From NCBI GenBank assembly GCA_018262315.1, contig JAGSPS010000175.1, positions 1 through 6,808 of the forward strand: a DNA stretch of 6,808 bases. Direction: 5' to 3'. Below, piece by piece: positions 1 through 6,744 of this stretch. Under the pieces are notes generated by a model. It searched no databases, was not told the origin of the DNA, and was given only the letters and a program-made list of their open reading frames with translations. The DNA is from Deltaproteobacteria bacterium (GTDB taxonomy: Bacteria > Myxococcota_A > UBA9160 > PR03). How positions within the stretch are numbered: the first letter of the stretch is position 1; each line of letters opens with the position of its first letter. The translations under genes were made by a program, and so were the position numbers.

Positions 1-1530
1 GTCGAGGCGCATTACGCGCGGGTGCCGCTGCTCGTGCTCACGGCCGATCGCCCGCACGAGCTGCGCGACTTCGGTGCGCCGCAGACGATCGACCAGGTGG
101 GGCTCTACGGATCGCACGTGCAGTGGTTCGCGGACGCCGCGATCCCGGAGCCGGGCGAGGCGTCGCTGCGCTACGCGCGGGCGCTCGCCTGCCGTGCCGT
201 CGCCGAGGCGAGCTGCGTGACACCGGGTCCCGTACACCTGAATCTGCCGTTTCGCGAACCGCTCGACCCGCGCGTCGTCGCCGGCGACGCGGTTCCGCTC
301 GAGTCTGCGCTCGCGGCGCGTGGCCGGTCGCCGCGTCCCTACACGCGCGTACAGCCGGCCAATGCCGTGCCGAGCGCGGAGGAAGTGAGCGAGCTGGCCG
401 ACGTGGCGCGCACGCACGCGCGCGGCGTGATCGCGTGCGGACCGCTCGATCTCGACGCCGGAGCCGTCGATGCGCTCGTCCAGCTCGGCGTCGCGACGGG
501 CTGGCCGATCCTCGCCGAGCCGACGGCGCAGCTCCGCTCGGGCGCCCACACGACCCGCGGCACGCTGCTCGCGCACGCGGACCTGCTGCTGCGCGACGCC
601 GCCTTCGCCGCCGCGCAGGCGCCGGACGTCGTGCTGCGCGTCGGCCCGATGCCGACCAGCAGGGCGTTCCGGCAATGGATCGAACGACATCCGCCCGAGC
701 ACCTCGTCGTCGTCGATCCCGGTTCGAAGTGGGAGGATCCGAGCCACCAGGCGAGCTGGCTGCTGCGCGCCGATCCGGAGCTGCTCGCGGAGCACGTCGC
801 GCGCCAACTCGGTTCGTCGCTCGCCGCGCGAAGCGAGGCCGGTTGGATCGGCGCCTGGCGTACGGCGGAGCGGATCGCGCAGCGCGTGCTCGCAGACGAG
901 CTCTCCACCGCGACGGGACTCGGCGTGGCGGCCCTCGTTCAGGCGCTCGCGACTGCGCTTCCCGACGGCGCGCTGCTCTACGTGGCGAGCAGCATGGCGG
1001 TGCGCGACGTCGATCTCCATTGGCCGCTCGGCCCGCGGCGGCTGCGCGTGCTCTGCAATCGCGGCGCCAACGGCATCGACGGTCTGGTGTCGAGCGCGCT
1101 CGGCGCCGCTGCCGCGCACCCGGGTCCCTGCGTGCTGCTCACCGGCGACCTCGCGTTCCTGCACGACGTGGGCGGCCTGCTCGCCGCGCATCGGCATCGG
1201 CTGGGTCTCACGATCGTCGTGGTGAACGACGACGGCGGCGGGATCTTCTCGCTGCTGCCGATTGCCGCGTTCGGCGAGGCGGCCGGCTTCGAGGCTTTTT
1301 TTCGCACGCCGCACGGGCTCGACCTCGCGAGTGTCGCCCGGGGTTTCGGCGCGCACGCGACGCGCGTCGCCACGATCGATGCGCTGCATGCGGCGCTCTC
1401 GGAGTCGCTGGGCTCGCCGCAGCTGCACGTGATCGAGGTGCCACTCGATCGCGCGCTCGACGTCGCGGCGCGCCGTCGCCTGGAAGCTGCCGTGCGCCGC
1501 GCAGTTGCGCGCGCGGAGCAGGCGGCATGA
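1..1530 (+). CDS. menD: MenD, SEPHCHC synthase (5' end outside window)
   Basis: ThDP-dependent 2-succinyl-5-enolpyruvyl-6-hydroxy-3-cyclohexene-1-carboxylate synthase. It decarboxylates 2-oxoglutarate and adds the succinyl unit to isochorismate, the first committed menaquinone step. The frame is open from base 1 and 509 residues are visible. Aligned by eye with E. coli MenD, roughly 90 N-terminal residues are missing, including the segment with the catalytic ThDP-activating Glu. Visible marks are TADRP (40-54) and the APQTIDQ segment matching E. coli NQAIRQ. The S-x-x-x-R pair of SSMAVR and NRGANGIDG (about 1057-1083) match the E. coli substrate-site Ser391, Arg395, Arg413 and Ile418. The ThDP/Mg motif GDL (1144) ... 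NDDGG (1225) is present. The position equivalent to E. coli Lys292 is Arg here (codon 661-663). A GTG at 22 could be mistaken for the start, but the homology continues upstream of it. The stop overlaps the menH start by four bases. Identification is secure; only the N-terminus is unseen. Confidence 0.97.
   Translation, partial: VEAHYARVPLLVLTADRPHELRDFGAPQTIDQVGLYGSHVQWFADAAIPEPGEASLRYARALACRAVAEASCVTPGPVHLNLPFREPLDPRVVAGDAVPLESALAARGRSPRPYTRVQPANAVPSAEEVSELADVARTHARGVIACGPLDLDAGAVDALVQLGVATGWPILAEPTAQLRSGAHTTRGTLLAHADLLLRDAAFAAAQAPDVVLRVGPMPTSRAFRQWIERHPPEHLVVVDPGSKWEDPSHQASWLLRADPELLAEHVARQLGSSLAARSEAGWIGAWRTAERIAQRVLADELSTATGLGVAALVQALATALPDGALLYVASSMAVRDVDLHWPLGPRRLRVLCNRGANGIDGLVSSALGAAAAHPGPCVLLTGDLAFLHDVGGLLAAHRHRLGLTIVVVNDDGGGIFSLLPIAAFGEAAGFEAFFRTPHGLDLASVARGFGAHATRVATIDALHAALSESLGSPQLHVIEVPLDRALDVAARRRLEAAVRRAVARAEQAA
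1515..1518 (+). promoter_or_regulatory. Ribosome binding site of menH
   Basis: GGAG lies within the last codons of menD, eight bases before the ATG at 1527. It supports that ATG as the menH start and indicates reinitiation at the ATGA overlap. Confidence 0.6.
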
Positions 1531-2423
1531 CGGGCGCGACGCGCGAACGCGCGCGGCGGATCGCCTGCGACGGCGTCTCGTTGCACGTCGTCGAGCAGGG
1601 CGCCGGTTCGCCGCTGCTCCTGCTGCACGGATTCACCGGTTCGAGCGCCAGCATGGCGGGCGTCGCGACGGCACTCGCGGATCGTCATCGCGTCGTGCGT
1701 GTCGACCTGCTCGGGCACGGCCGCAGCGACGCGCCGCGCGAGATCGCCGCATACGCGATGGAGCGTTGCACCGCACAGCTCGCCGGCGTCCTCGATGCGC
1801 TCGCGATTCCGCGCGCCCATCTGCTCGGCTACTCGATGGGCGGTCGCATCGCGCTCGCGCTGGCGGCCTTGCATCCCGAGCGCGTCGCATCGGCGCTGCT
1901 GGTCGGCGCGCGCGCCGGCTTCGAGGATCCCGTCGAGCGCGCGGCACGTGCGCGTGACGACGAGCGCCTGGCCGAGCGGATCGAGCGCGACGGCGTTCCC
2001 GCCTTCGTCGAGCATTGGATGGCGCTGCCGCTCTTCGCGAGCCAGCGCCGCCTCGGCGCCGAGGCGCTCGCTGCCGCGCGCGCCGAACGCCTCGCCAATC
2101 GCGCGCACGGTCTGGCCGCGAGTCTGCGCGCGATCGGCGCGGGAGCACAGCCGCCGCTGCAAGCGCTGCTGCCCCGCATGCAGCTGCCGGTGCTGCTCGT
2201 GGTGGGCGCCGAGGACGCGCGTTTCGCAAGCGTCGCGCGGGATCTCGTCCAGCGACTGCCGCGCGCGCGGCTCGCGGTCGTGCCCGCCGCGGGGCACGCC
2301 GCGCATCTCGAGAACCCGCGCGCGTTCGCGCCGATCGCCCGAGCCTTCTTCGCCGAGGCGGACGCCGAGGCTGCAACCCAACCCCCGCAAGCCACGATCG
2401 CAGTAAAGGAGCATTGCGCATGA
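1527..2423 (+). CDS. menH: MenH, SHCHC synthase (alpha/beta hydrolase)
   Basis: 2-succinyl-6-hydroxy-2,4-cyclohexadiene-1-carboxylate synthase, a cytosolic alpha/beta-hydrolase-fold enzyme that removes pyruvate from SEPHCHC. It has 298 residues; E. coli MenH has 252. The oxyanion-region motif HGFTGS is at 34-39 and GHGRSD starts at 63. The nucleophile elbow GYSMGGR places Ser103. Asp230 lies in GAEDARF and His257 in AAGHAAHLENP, completing the Ser-Asp-His triad. Features that mark true MenH rather than a generic hydrolase are the Tyr before the nucleophile, the Arg in SMGGR, the cap-domain ERAARARDD segment (E. coli ERAERQRSD) and the Trp of FVEHWMALPLF. The last ~20 residues (Ala/Thr/Gln/Pro-rich, ending KEHCA) have no counterpart in E. 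coli, and their DNA contains the menB ribosome binding site. It starts at an ATGA overlap with menD and ends at an ATGA overlap with menB. The neighbours and motifs agree, so the call is firm. Confidence 0.94.
   Translation: MTGATRERARRIACDGVSLHVVEQGAGSPLLLLHGFTGSSASMAGVATALADRHRVVRVDLLGHGRSDAPREIAAYAMERCTAQLAGVLDALAIPRAHLLGYSMGGRIALALAALHPERVASALLVGARAGFEDPVERAARARDDERLAERIERDGVPAFVEHWMALPLFASQRRLGAEALAAARAERLANRAHGLAASLRAIGAGAQPPLQALLPRMQLPVLLVVGAEDARFASVARDLVQRLPRARLAVVPAAGHAAHLENPRAFAPIARAFFAEADAEAATQPPQATIAVKEHCA
2405..2411 (+). promoter_or_regulatory. Strong ribosome binding site of menB
   Basis: AAAGGAG sits eight bases before the ATG at 2420. It is the best Shine-Dalgarno match in the window and lies inside the 3' end of menH. 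It fixes the menB start and suggests that menB is translated at its own high rate within the operon. Confidence 0.75.
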
Positions 2424-3244
2424 GCGCCGTCGATTGGAAGACCGTGCAGAGCTACCAGGACATCCGCTGCGAGCGCAGCGAGGACGGCATCGCGAAGATC
2501 ACGATCTGTCGGCCCGAAGTGCACAACGCGTTTCGCCCGCGCACGCTCTTCGAGCTGATCGACGCGTTCACGCGGATGCGCGAAGACCCGCAGGTCGGCG
2601 TCGTGCTGTTCACCGGCGCGGGAACCGAAGCCTTCTGCTCCGGCGGCGATCAGCGCGTGCGGGGCGACGCGGGGTACGTCGGCGACGACGGCGTGCCGCG
2701 TCTCAACGCGCTCGACCTGCAGCGCGTGATCCGGTCGCTGCCGAAGCCGGTGATCGCACTGGTCGCCGGCTACGCGATCGGCGGCGGCCACGTGCTCCAC
2801 CTGATCTGCGACCTCACGATCGCCGCGGAGAACGCGCGCTTCGGGCAGACCGGCCCGCGCGTCGGCTCGTTCGACGCGGGCTTCGGCGCCTCGTATCTCG
2901 CGCGTGTGGTCGGCCAGAAGAAGGCGCGCGAGATCTGGTACCTGTGCGAGCAGTACGACGCGCACGAGGCGCTTGCGATGGGCCTCGTGAACAAGATCGT
3001 GCCGCTCGGGGAACTCGAAGCGGCCGGCGTCGCGTGGGCGCGGCGGATCCTGCGTCACTCGCCGCTCGCGATCCGCTGCCTCAAATCCGCCTTCAACGCC
3101 GATTGCGACGGCCAGGCGGGCATCCAGGAGCTGGCGGGCAACGCGACGCTGCTGTTCTACATGAGTGAGGAAGCGCAAGAAGGTCGCGACGCCTTCCTAG
3201 CCAAGCGCCAGCCCGATTTTGCGCGCTTCCCATGGCGACCGTGA
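2420..3244 (+). CDS. menB: MenB, 1,4-dihydroxy-2-naphthoyl-CoA synthase
   Basis: Crotonase-superfamily enzyme that closes OSB-CoA to DHNA-CoA by an intramolecular Claisen (Dieckmann) condensation. It has 274 residues; E. coli MenB has 285, the difference being an 11-residue shorter N-terminus. That offset stays constant through the active site: Gln143, Gly145, Ser150, Asp152, Trp173 and Tyr247 correspond to E. coli Gln154, Gly156, Ser161, Asp163, Trp184 and Tyr258. The signature FCSGGDQRVRGD (72-83) and the oxyanion-hole/CoA segment AGYAIGGGHVLH (116-127) are intact. The C-terminal stretch around NADCDGQAGIQELAGNATLLFYM is nearly identical to E. coli. The QTGP sequence with Gly145 and Trp173 places it in the bicarbonate-dependent type I class, not the type that carries an Asp in place of the Gly. 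The ATG at 2420 has a strong Shine-Dalgarno and overlaps the menH stop. No sign of damage is seen. Confidence 0.98.
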   Translation: MSAVDWKTVQSYQDIRCERSEDGIAKITICRPEVHNAFRPRTLFELIDAFTRMREDPQVGVVLFTGAGTEAFCSGGDQRVRGDAGYVGDDGVPRLNALDLQRVIRSLPKPVIALVAGYAIGGGHVLHLICDLTIAAENARFGQTGPRVGSFDAGFGASYLARVVGQKKAREIWYLCEQYDAHEALAMGLVNKIVPLGELEAAGVAWARRILRHSPLAIRCLKSAFNADCDGQAGIQELAGNATLLFYMSEEAQEGRDAFLAKRQPDFARFPWRP

Positions 3245-4134
3245 GTCCGGCTCGCGCGCCGAGCGCCCTCTACGCCTTCGCGTTGGCGGCGCGCCCGCGC
3301 ACGCTGCCGGCTGCGGTCGCGCCGGTGTGCGTCGGCGCCGCGATCGCGGCGTCGCACGGACGCTTCCGGCCGGCGGCCGTCGCGGCGGCGCTGGCCGTCG
3401 CGCTGCTGCTGCAAGTGGCGGCGAACTTCGCGAACGACCTGTTCGACTTCGAACGCGGCGCCGACACCGCTGCGCGCGTCGGTCCCGCGCGGGCGGTGCA
3501 ATCGGGTTGGATCACGCCGGCGCGGATGCGGCTCGCCGTCGTCGCGGCGCTCGCCGCGGCGATCGTTCCGGGATTGCATCTGGTGGCAATCGGCGGCTGG
3601 CCGATTGCCGCGGCCGGCGTGCTCGCGATCGCGGCGGCGCTCGCGTACACGGGCGGACCATTCCCGTTCGGTTATCTCGGGCTCGGCGAACTCGGCGTCT
3701 TCGTGTTCTTCGGCGTGGTCGCCGTGTGCGGCACGTATTTCGTGCAGGCCGGCGGCGTACCGTTCATGGTGTTCGCGGCGTCGCTGGCGGTGGGGGCGCT
3801 CGCGAGCGCGATCCTCGTCGTCAACAACCTGCGCGACGTCGACACGGATCGCGACGCTGGCAAGCGAACGTTCGCGGTGCGCTTCGGCCGGCGCGCGGCG
3901 CGCGCCGAGTACGCGGTGCTGATCGCCTTCGCGTACTGCATTCCGATCGCGCTCATGCTGGGTGGGGGAACTTCGGCGGCGGCGCTCGCGCCGCTCGTCT
4001 CGCTGCCGTGGGCCATCCTGATGGTGCTCGACGTGATACGCGCGCGCGGGGATGCGCTGAACCCGCTGCTCGCTTCGACCGCGAAGCTCGAGCTGGCGTT
4101 CTGCGCGCTCTTCGCGCTGGGGCTGGCGGCGTGA
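3232..4134 (+). CDS. menA: MenA, DHNA polyprenyltransferase (membrane)
   Basis: 1,4-dihydroxy-2-naphthoate polyprenyltransferase of the UbiA superfamily. It attaches the isoprenoid tail to DHNA in the cytoplasmic membrane, giving demethylmenaquinone. It has 300 residues from the ATG at 3232; E. coli MenA has 308. The first Asp-rich prenyl-diphosphate/Mg site is NFANDLFDFERGAD (65-78). The second is NNLRDVDTDRDAGKRTFAVRFG (198-219), with Asp202, 204, 206 and 208. Between them lies the typical YTGGPFPFGYLGLGE loop (139-153). I count about eight to nine hydrophobic, Ala/Val/Leu-rich membrane segments, for example near 24-40, 48-64, 101-120, 122-138, 154-171, 177-198, 228-244 and 284-299. The start is uncertain. 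ATG 3232 gives a 13-base overlap with menB. GTG 3241 gives the same 4-base stop/start overlap as every other junction and loses only three residues. Neither has a clear Shine-Dalgarno, so translation probably depends on coupling to menB. Confidence 0.95.
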   Translation: MATVSPARAPSALYAFALAARPRTLPAAVAPVCVGAAIAASHGRFRPAAVAAALAVALLLQVAANFANDLFDFERGADTAARVGPARAVQSGWITPARMRLAVVAALAAAIVPGLHLVAIGGWPIAAAGVLAIAAALAYTGGPFPFGYLGLGELGVFVFFGVVAVCGTYFVQAGGVPFMVFAASLAVGALASAILVVNNLRDVDTDRDAGKRTFAVRFGRRAARAEYAVLIAFAYCIPIALMLGGGTSAAALAPLVSLPWAILMVLDVIRARGDALNPLLASTAKLELAFCALFALGLAA

Positions 4135-5246
4135 AGATCAGCGCGGCGCGCGTCACCTGCTTTCGCTTGCCGCTGGTTGCTCCGCTCGCGACGGCGCACG
4201 GCGCGATCGCCACGCGCGACGGCGCACTCCTCGAGATTGCAACGCGCGCCGGGCTGCGCGGCTTCGGTGAGGCGATGCCGCTGGCGGGCTTCGGGCTCGA
4301 GAGCTTCGAGGAGAGCCAGGGCGCGCTCGCTGCCATCGCGCAGGGGTTGCTCGGCTGCGACGTGCGCGAGCTCGGCGCCGCGCTCGCGCGGGGCGGCGAA
4401 GCAGCGCCGCACGCGCCCGCGGCGCGTGCGGCCGCCGACTGCGCGCTGCACGATCTCGCGGCGCGCGAAGCCGGCGTCTCGGTGGCTTCGCTGCTCGCCG
4501 GTGGTAGCGCGACCCGAGCGTTCGTGCGCGCGAGCGCGCTCGTCGCCGCACTCGAGCCGGAGGCGGCGGCGCTCGGCGCGCGGCGCCTCGCCGCCGCTGG
4601 CTTCGACACGCTGAAACTCAAGGTCAGCGCCGACCTCGAGCACGAGCTGCGGCGCATCGCGGCGGTTCGCAGCGCGTTGTCGCGCCCGATACGCATCCGG
4701 CTCGACGCGAACGGCGCCTTCGCCGCGCGCGAAGCGGAAGCGGCGCTCGCGAGCTTTGCGCGCTTCAAGCCCGAATTCGTCGAGCAACCGCTCGCGACGC
4801 ACGACGCGGCGAGCTGGGCGCGTCTGCGCTCCGCGTCGCCCGTGCCGATCGCAGCCGACGAATCGGTACGCGACGAGCTGTCGGTTCGCGCGCTGCTCGA
4901 AGCCGACGCCGTGGATTGGCTGGTGCTGAAGCCGGCGGCGCTGGGCGGTCTCGCCGCCGCGTGGCGCATCGCGGAGCTGGCGCGCGCGCGCGGCGTCCGG
5001 GTCGTCGTCACATCGTTTCTCGACTCGGCGATCGGCCGCACGGCCGCGCTGCAGCTCGCAGCGGCGCTGCCGGGCACAGCGACCGCGGCGGGTCTCGCGA
5101 CGGGATCGCTGCTCGCGGGTGACCTCGCGAGCATGCCCGACGGCGCGCTGCTCGCGGTACCCGCAGAACCCGGTCTCGGCGTCAGGCCCGACCTGGATGC
5201 ACTCGCTCGCTGTCGCTCCGGCGCGTCGCTGGAGCTTGCGGCGTGA
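4131..5246 (+). CDS. menC: MenC, o-succinylbenzoate synthase
   Basis: Enolase-superfamily (muconate-lactonizing subgroup) enzyme that dehydrates SHCHC to o-succinylbenzoate. It has 371 residues from the GTG at 4131, which forms a GTGA overlap with the menA stop; a weak GGGG lies eight bases upstream. The N-terminal capping domain carries the substrate-loop sequence GFGEAMPLAGFGLESFEES (about 44-62). The barrel contains the KxK pair Lys162/Lys164 in TLKLKV. The metal ligands are Asp192 (RLDAN), Glu218 (VEQPL) and Asp243 (AADES). The second catalytic base is Lys267 (LVLKPA). Lys-to-Asp spacing (28) equals that of E. coli MenC Lys133/Asp161. Related subgroup members such as N-succinylamino-acid racemase and dipeptide epimerase share these residues, and some proteins do both jobs. 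The position between menA and menE makes OSB synthesis the expected role. A second, promiscuous racemase activity cannot be ruled out from sequence. Confidence 0.94.
   Translation: MKISAARVTCFRLPLVAPLATAHGAIATRDGALLEIATRAGLRGFGEAMPLAGFGLESFEESQGALAAIAQGLLGCDVRELGAALARGGEAAPHAPAARAAADCALHDLAAREAGVSVASLLAGGSATRAFVRASALVAALEPEAAALGARRLAAAGFDTLKLKVSADLEHELRRIAAVRSALSRPIRIRLDANGAFAAREAEAALASFARFKPEFVEQPLATHDAASWARLRSASPVPIAADESVRDELSVRALLEADAVDWLVLKPAALGGLAAAWRIAELARARGVRVVVTSFLDSAIGRTAALQLAAALPGTATAAGLATGSLLAGDLASMPDGALLAVPAEPGLGVRPDLDALARCRSGASLELAA
5231..5234 (+). promoter_or_regulatory. Ribosome binding site of menE
   Basis: GGAG near the 3' end of menC lies eight bases before the GTG at 5243. 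It supports that GTG as the menE start, in a GTGA overlap with the menC stop. Confidence 0.6.
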
Positions 5247-6709
5247 ACGGGTTCGCCGCGGCGCTCGCGGAGCGTGCGGAGTGCACGCCGAAAGCGCCGG
5301 CCGTCACGTGGCAGGGCAGGGAGGTCTCATTCGCCGCGCTGGCTGCACGTGCGGGGAGCGCAGCGCAGAGGCTGCGCGCGCTCGGCGTGGGACCGGGCGA
5401 TCGCGTCGCGGTGCTGATGGCGAACGGGCCCGCCTTCGTCGAGGTGCTGCACGGCGCAATCGCGTGCGGGGCCGTGCTGCTCCCGGTGAACACGCGGCTC
5501 GCGCCGCCCGAGATCGCGCAGCTGCTGCGCGACGCGGAGCCACGGCTGCTGCTGCACGGGGAGGCGCTTGCGCCGTTGGCGCGTGCAGCGTGCGCCGGGT
5601 GCGAGGTTCCACCGGGCTGCGTGGAAGTCGGCGAGCACTTCGCGGATGCGAGCGTGGCGGGGAACGTCGCGAGCGAGCCGGTGTCCGGCAGCGATCCACT
5701 CGTCGCGCTGCTCTACACTTCGGGAACGACGGGGCGGCCGAAGGGCGTGATGCTCGCCGCGTCGAATCTGCGCGCGAGCGCCGAGGCGTCGCGGCACCAT
5801 CTCGGCGTGCGCGAAGGCGATCGCTGGCTGGCATGTCTTCCGCTCTTCCACGTGGGCGGACTCTCGCTGCTGCTGCGCTCTGTCATCGATGGGAGCTGCG
5901 TCGTGCTCCACGAGCGCTTCGACGCCGCGGCGGTCGCTGCGGCGATCGACAGCGGCGAGGTCGCCTTCGCTTCGCTGGTCCCGACCTTGCTCGACCGGCT
6001 GCTGCGCGAGCGCGGCGAGCGAGTCGCCCCGGCGTCGCTGCGGGCGATCTTGCTGGGCGGTGCGGCGGCGCCGGTCGAGTTGCTCGCGAGCGCCGAGCGC
6101 CTCGGCTTCCCGGTTGCGACGACCTACGGGCTCACCGAGGCGGCGTCGCAGGTCGCGACGCGCCGGCCCGGAGCGGCCGGCGCGGGTCTCGCGCCGCTGC
6201 CCGGTACACGCCTGCGGATCGTCACCGAGGACGGCGCTCCCTGCGCGCCGGACGAACCGGGCGAGATCCTCGTCGCGGGCGAAACGGTGATGCGCGGCTA
6301 CTGGCGGCGCCCGGACGAAACCACGCGGGCGCTCGCCGGGGGCTGGCTCCATACCGGCGACATCGGCCTTCTCGACGCCGCGGGCGACCTGCACGTCCTC
6401 GCGCGGCGCAGCGACCTGATCGTCTCGGGCGGCGAGAACGTGTACCCCGCGGAGGTCGAAGCGGTGCTCGCGTCGCACCCGCAGGTGTGCGAGGTGGCGG
6501 TTGCGGGCGTGCCGGACGCCGAGTTCGGCGCGCGGCCGGCCGCGTGGATCGTCGCGGAGCGTGCGATCGGCGCCGACGCGCTGCAGCGCTTCTGCCGCGC
6601 GCGCCTCGCCGGCTTCAAAGTGCCAGTCGCGTTCCACTTCGTCGCGTCCCTACCCCGCAACGCAACCGGCAAACTCCTCCGCGACCAGTTGCCGAGTTGG
6701 GTGTGTTGA
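5243..6709 (+). CDS. menE: MenE, o-succinylbenzoate--CoA ligase
   Basis: ANL-superfamily acyl-CoA synthetase that adenylates o-succinylbenzoate with ATP and transfers it to CoA, supplying MenB. It has 488 residues from a GTG start; E. coli MenE is about 450. Motifs in order are the ATP P-loop YTSGTTGRPKG (158-168), PLFHVGGL (200-207), the adenine/acyl-site motif TTYGLTEAASQV (293-304), TGD at 371-373 (ribose-binding Asp), the hinge ARRSDLIVSGGENVYPAEVE (387-406) and the C-terminal catalytic Lys477 in LPRNATGKLLR. Both the large N-domain and the small rotating C-domain are therefore complete. The protein ends only eleven residues after Lys477. Its last codons (from 6703) and stop lie inside the inverted-repeat structure that follows, so the final two residues may derive from that repeat. 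General fatty-acyl-CoA ligases share these motifs; the operon context gives the substrate. Confidence 0.95.
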   Translation: MNGFAAALAERAECTPKAPAVTWQGREVSFAALAARAGSAAQRLRALGVGPGDRVAVLMANGPAFVEVLHGAIACGAVLLPVNTRLAPPEIAQLLRDAEPRLLLHGEALAPLARAACAGCEVPPGCVEVGEHFADASVAGNVASEPVSGSDPLVALLYTSGTTGRPKGVMLAASNLRASAEASRHHLGVREGDRWLACLPLFHVGGLSLLLRSVIDGSCVVLHERFDAAAVAAAIDSGEVAFASLVPTLLDRLLRERGERVAPASLRAILLGGAAAPVELLASAERLGFPVATTYGLTEAASQVATRRPGAAGAGLAPLPGTRLRIVTEDGAPCAPDEPGEILVAGETVMRGYWRRPDETTRALAGGWLHTGDIGLLDAAGDLHVLARRSDLIVSGGENVYPAEVEAVLASHPQVCEVAVAGVPDAEFGARPAAWIVAERAIGADALQRFCRARLAGFKVPVAFHFVASLPRNATGKLLRDQLPSWVC

Positions 6710-6744
6710 CTTGGGGACGTTCCTGAATTCAATGAGGTCAACAC
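6703..6744 (+). repeat. 8-bp perfect inverted repeat interlocked with the 17-bp one
   Basis: GTGTTGAC at 6703-6710 is the exact reverse complement of GTCAACAC at 6737-6744. The left copy contains the end of menE and its TGA. The right copy lies in the 21-base loop of the 17-bp hairpin. The two pairings cross each other (left-8, left-17, right-8, right-17). As RNA or single-stranded DNA they could therefore form an H-type pseudoknot or two competing hairpins. An 8-bp match alone could be chance; its placement next to the longer repeat makes that less likely. Confidence 0.7.

Noticed and set aside
978..2414. Long minus-strand open frame (about 478 codons) opposite menD and menH
   Set aside because: Arg/Ala/Gly-rich composition and no recognisable domain. 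It is opposite two genes with intact catalytic motifs. Such antisense frames are normal in very GC-rich coding DNA.
1829..3178. Minus-strand open frame (about 449 codons) opposite menH and menB
   Set aside because: It is the complement of two near-canonical enzymes, with no motifs or convincing start signal of its own.
3953..5134. Minus-strand open frame (about 393 codons) opposite menA and menC
   Set aside because: Dominated by Ala/Ser/Arg, it spans a gene boundary of the real operon and has no domain. It is a GC shadow.
5327..6637. Minus-strand open frame (about 436 codons) opposite menE
   Set aside because: Arg/Gln/His/Asp-rich mirror of the menE codons, with no recognisable fold or motif.
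1..6709. A hidden novel defence, RNA or mobile system within the operon
   Set aside because: Every base to 6709 lies in a men gene with conserved motifs. No direct-repeat array, tRNA-like fold or intergenic gap was found.
5119..6726. Plus-strand frame of 535 codons overlapping menE in another frame
   Set aside because: Arg-rich low-complexity translation. menE in the other frame has every ANL-superfamily motif in order.
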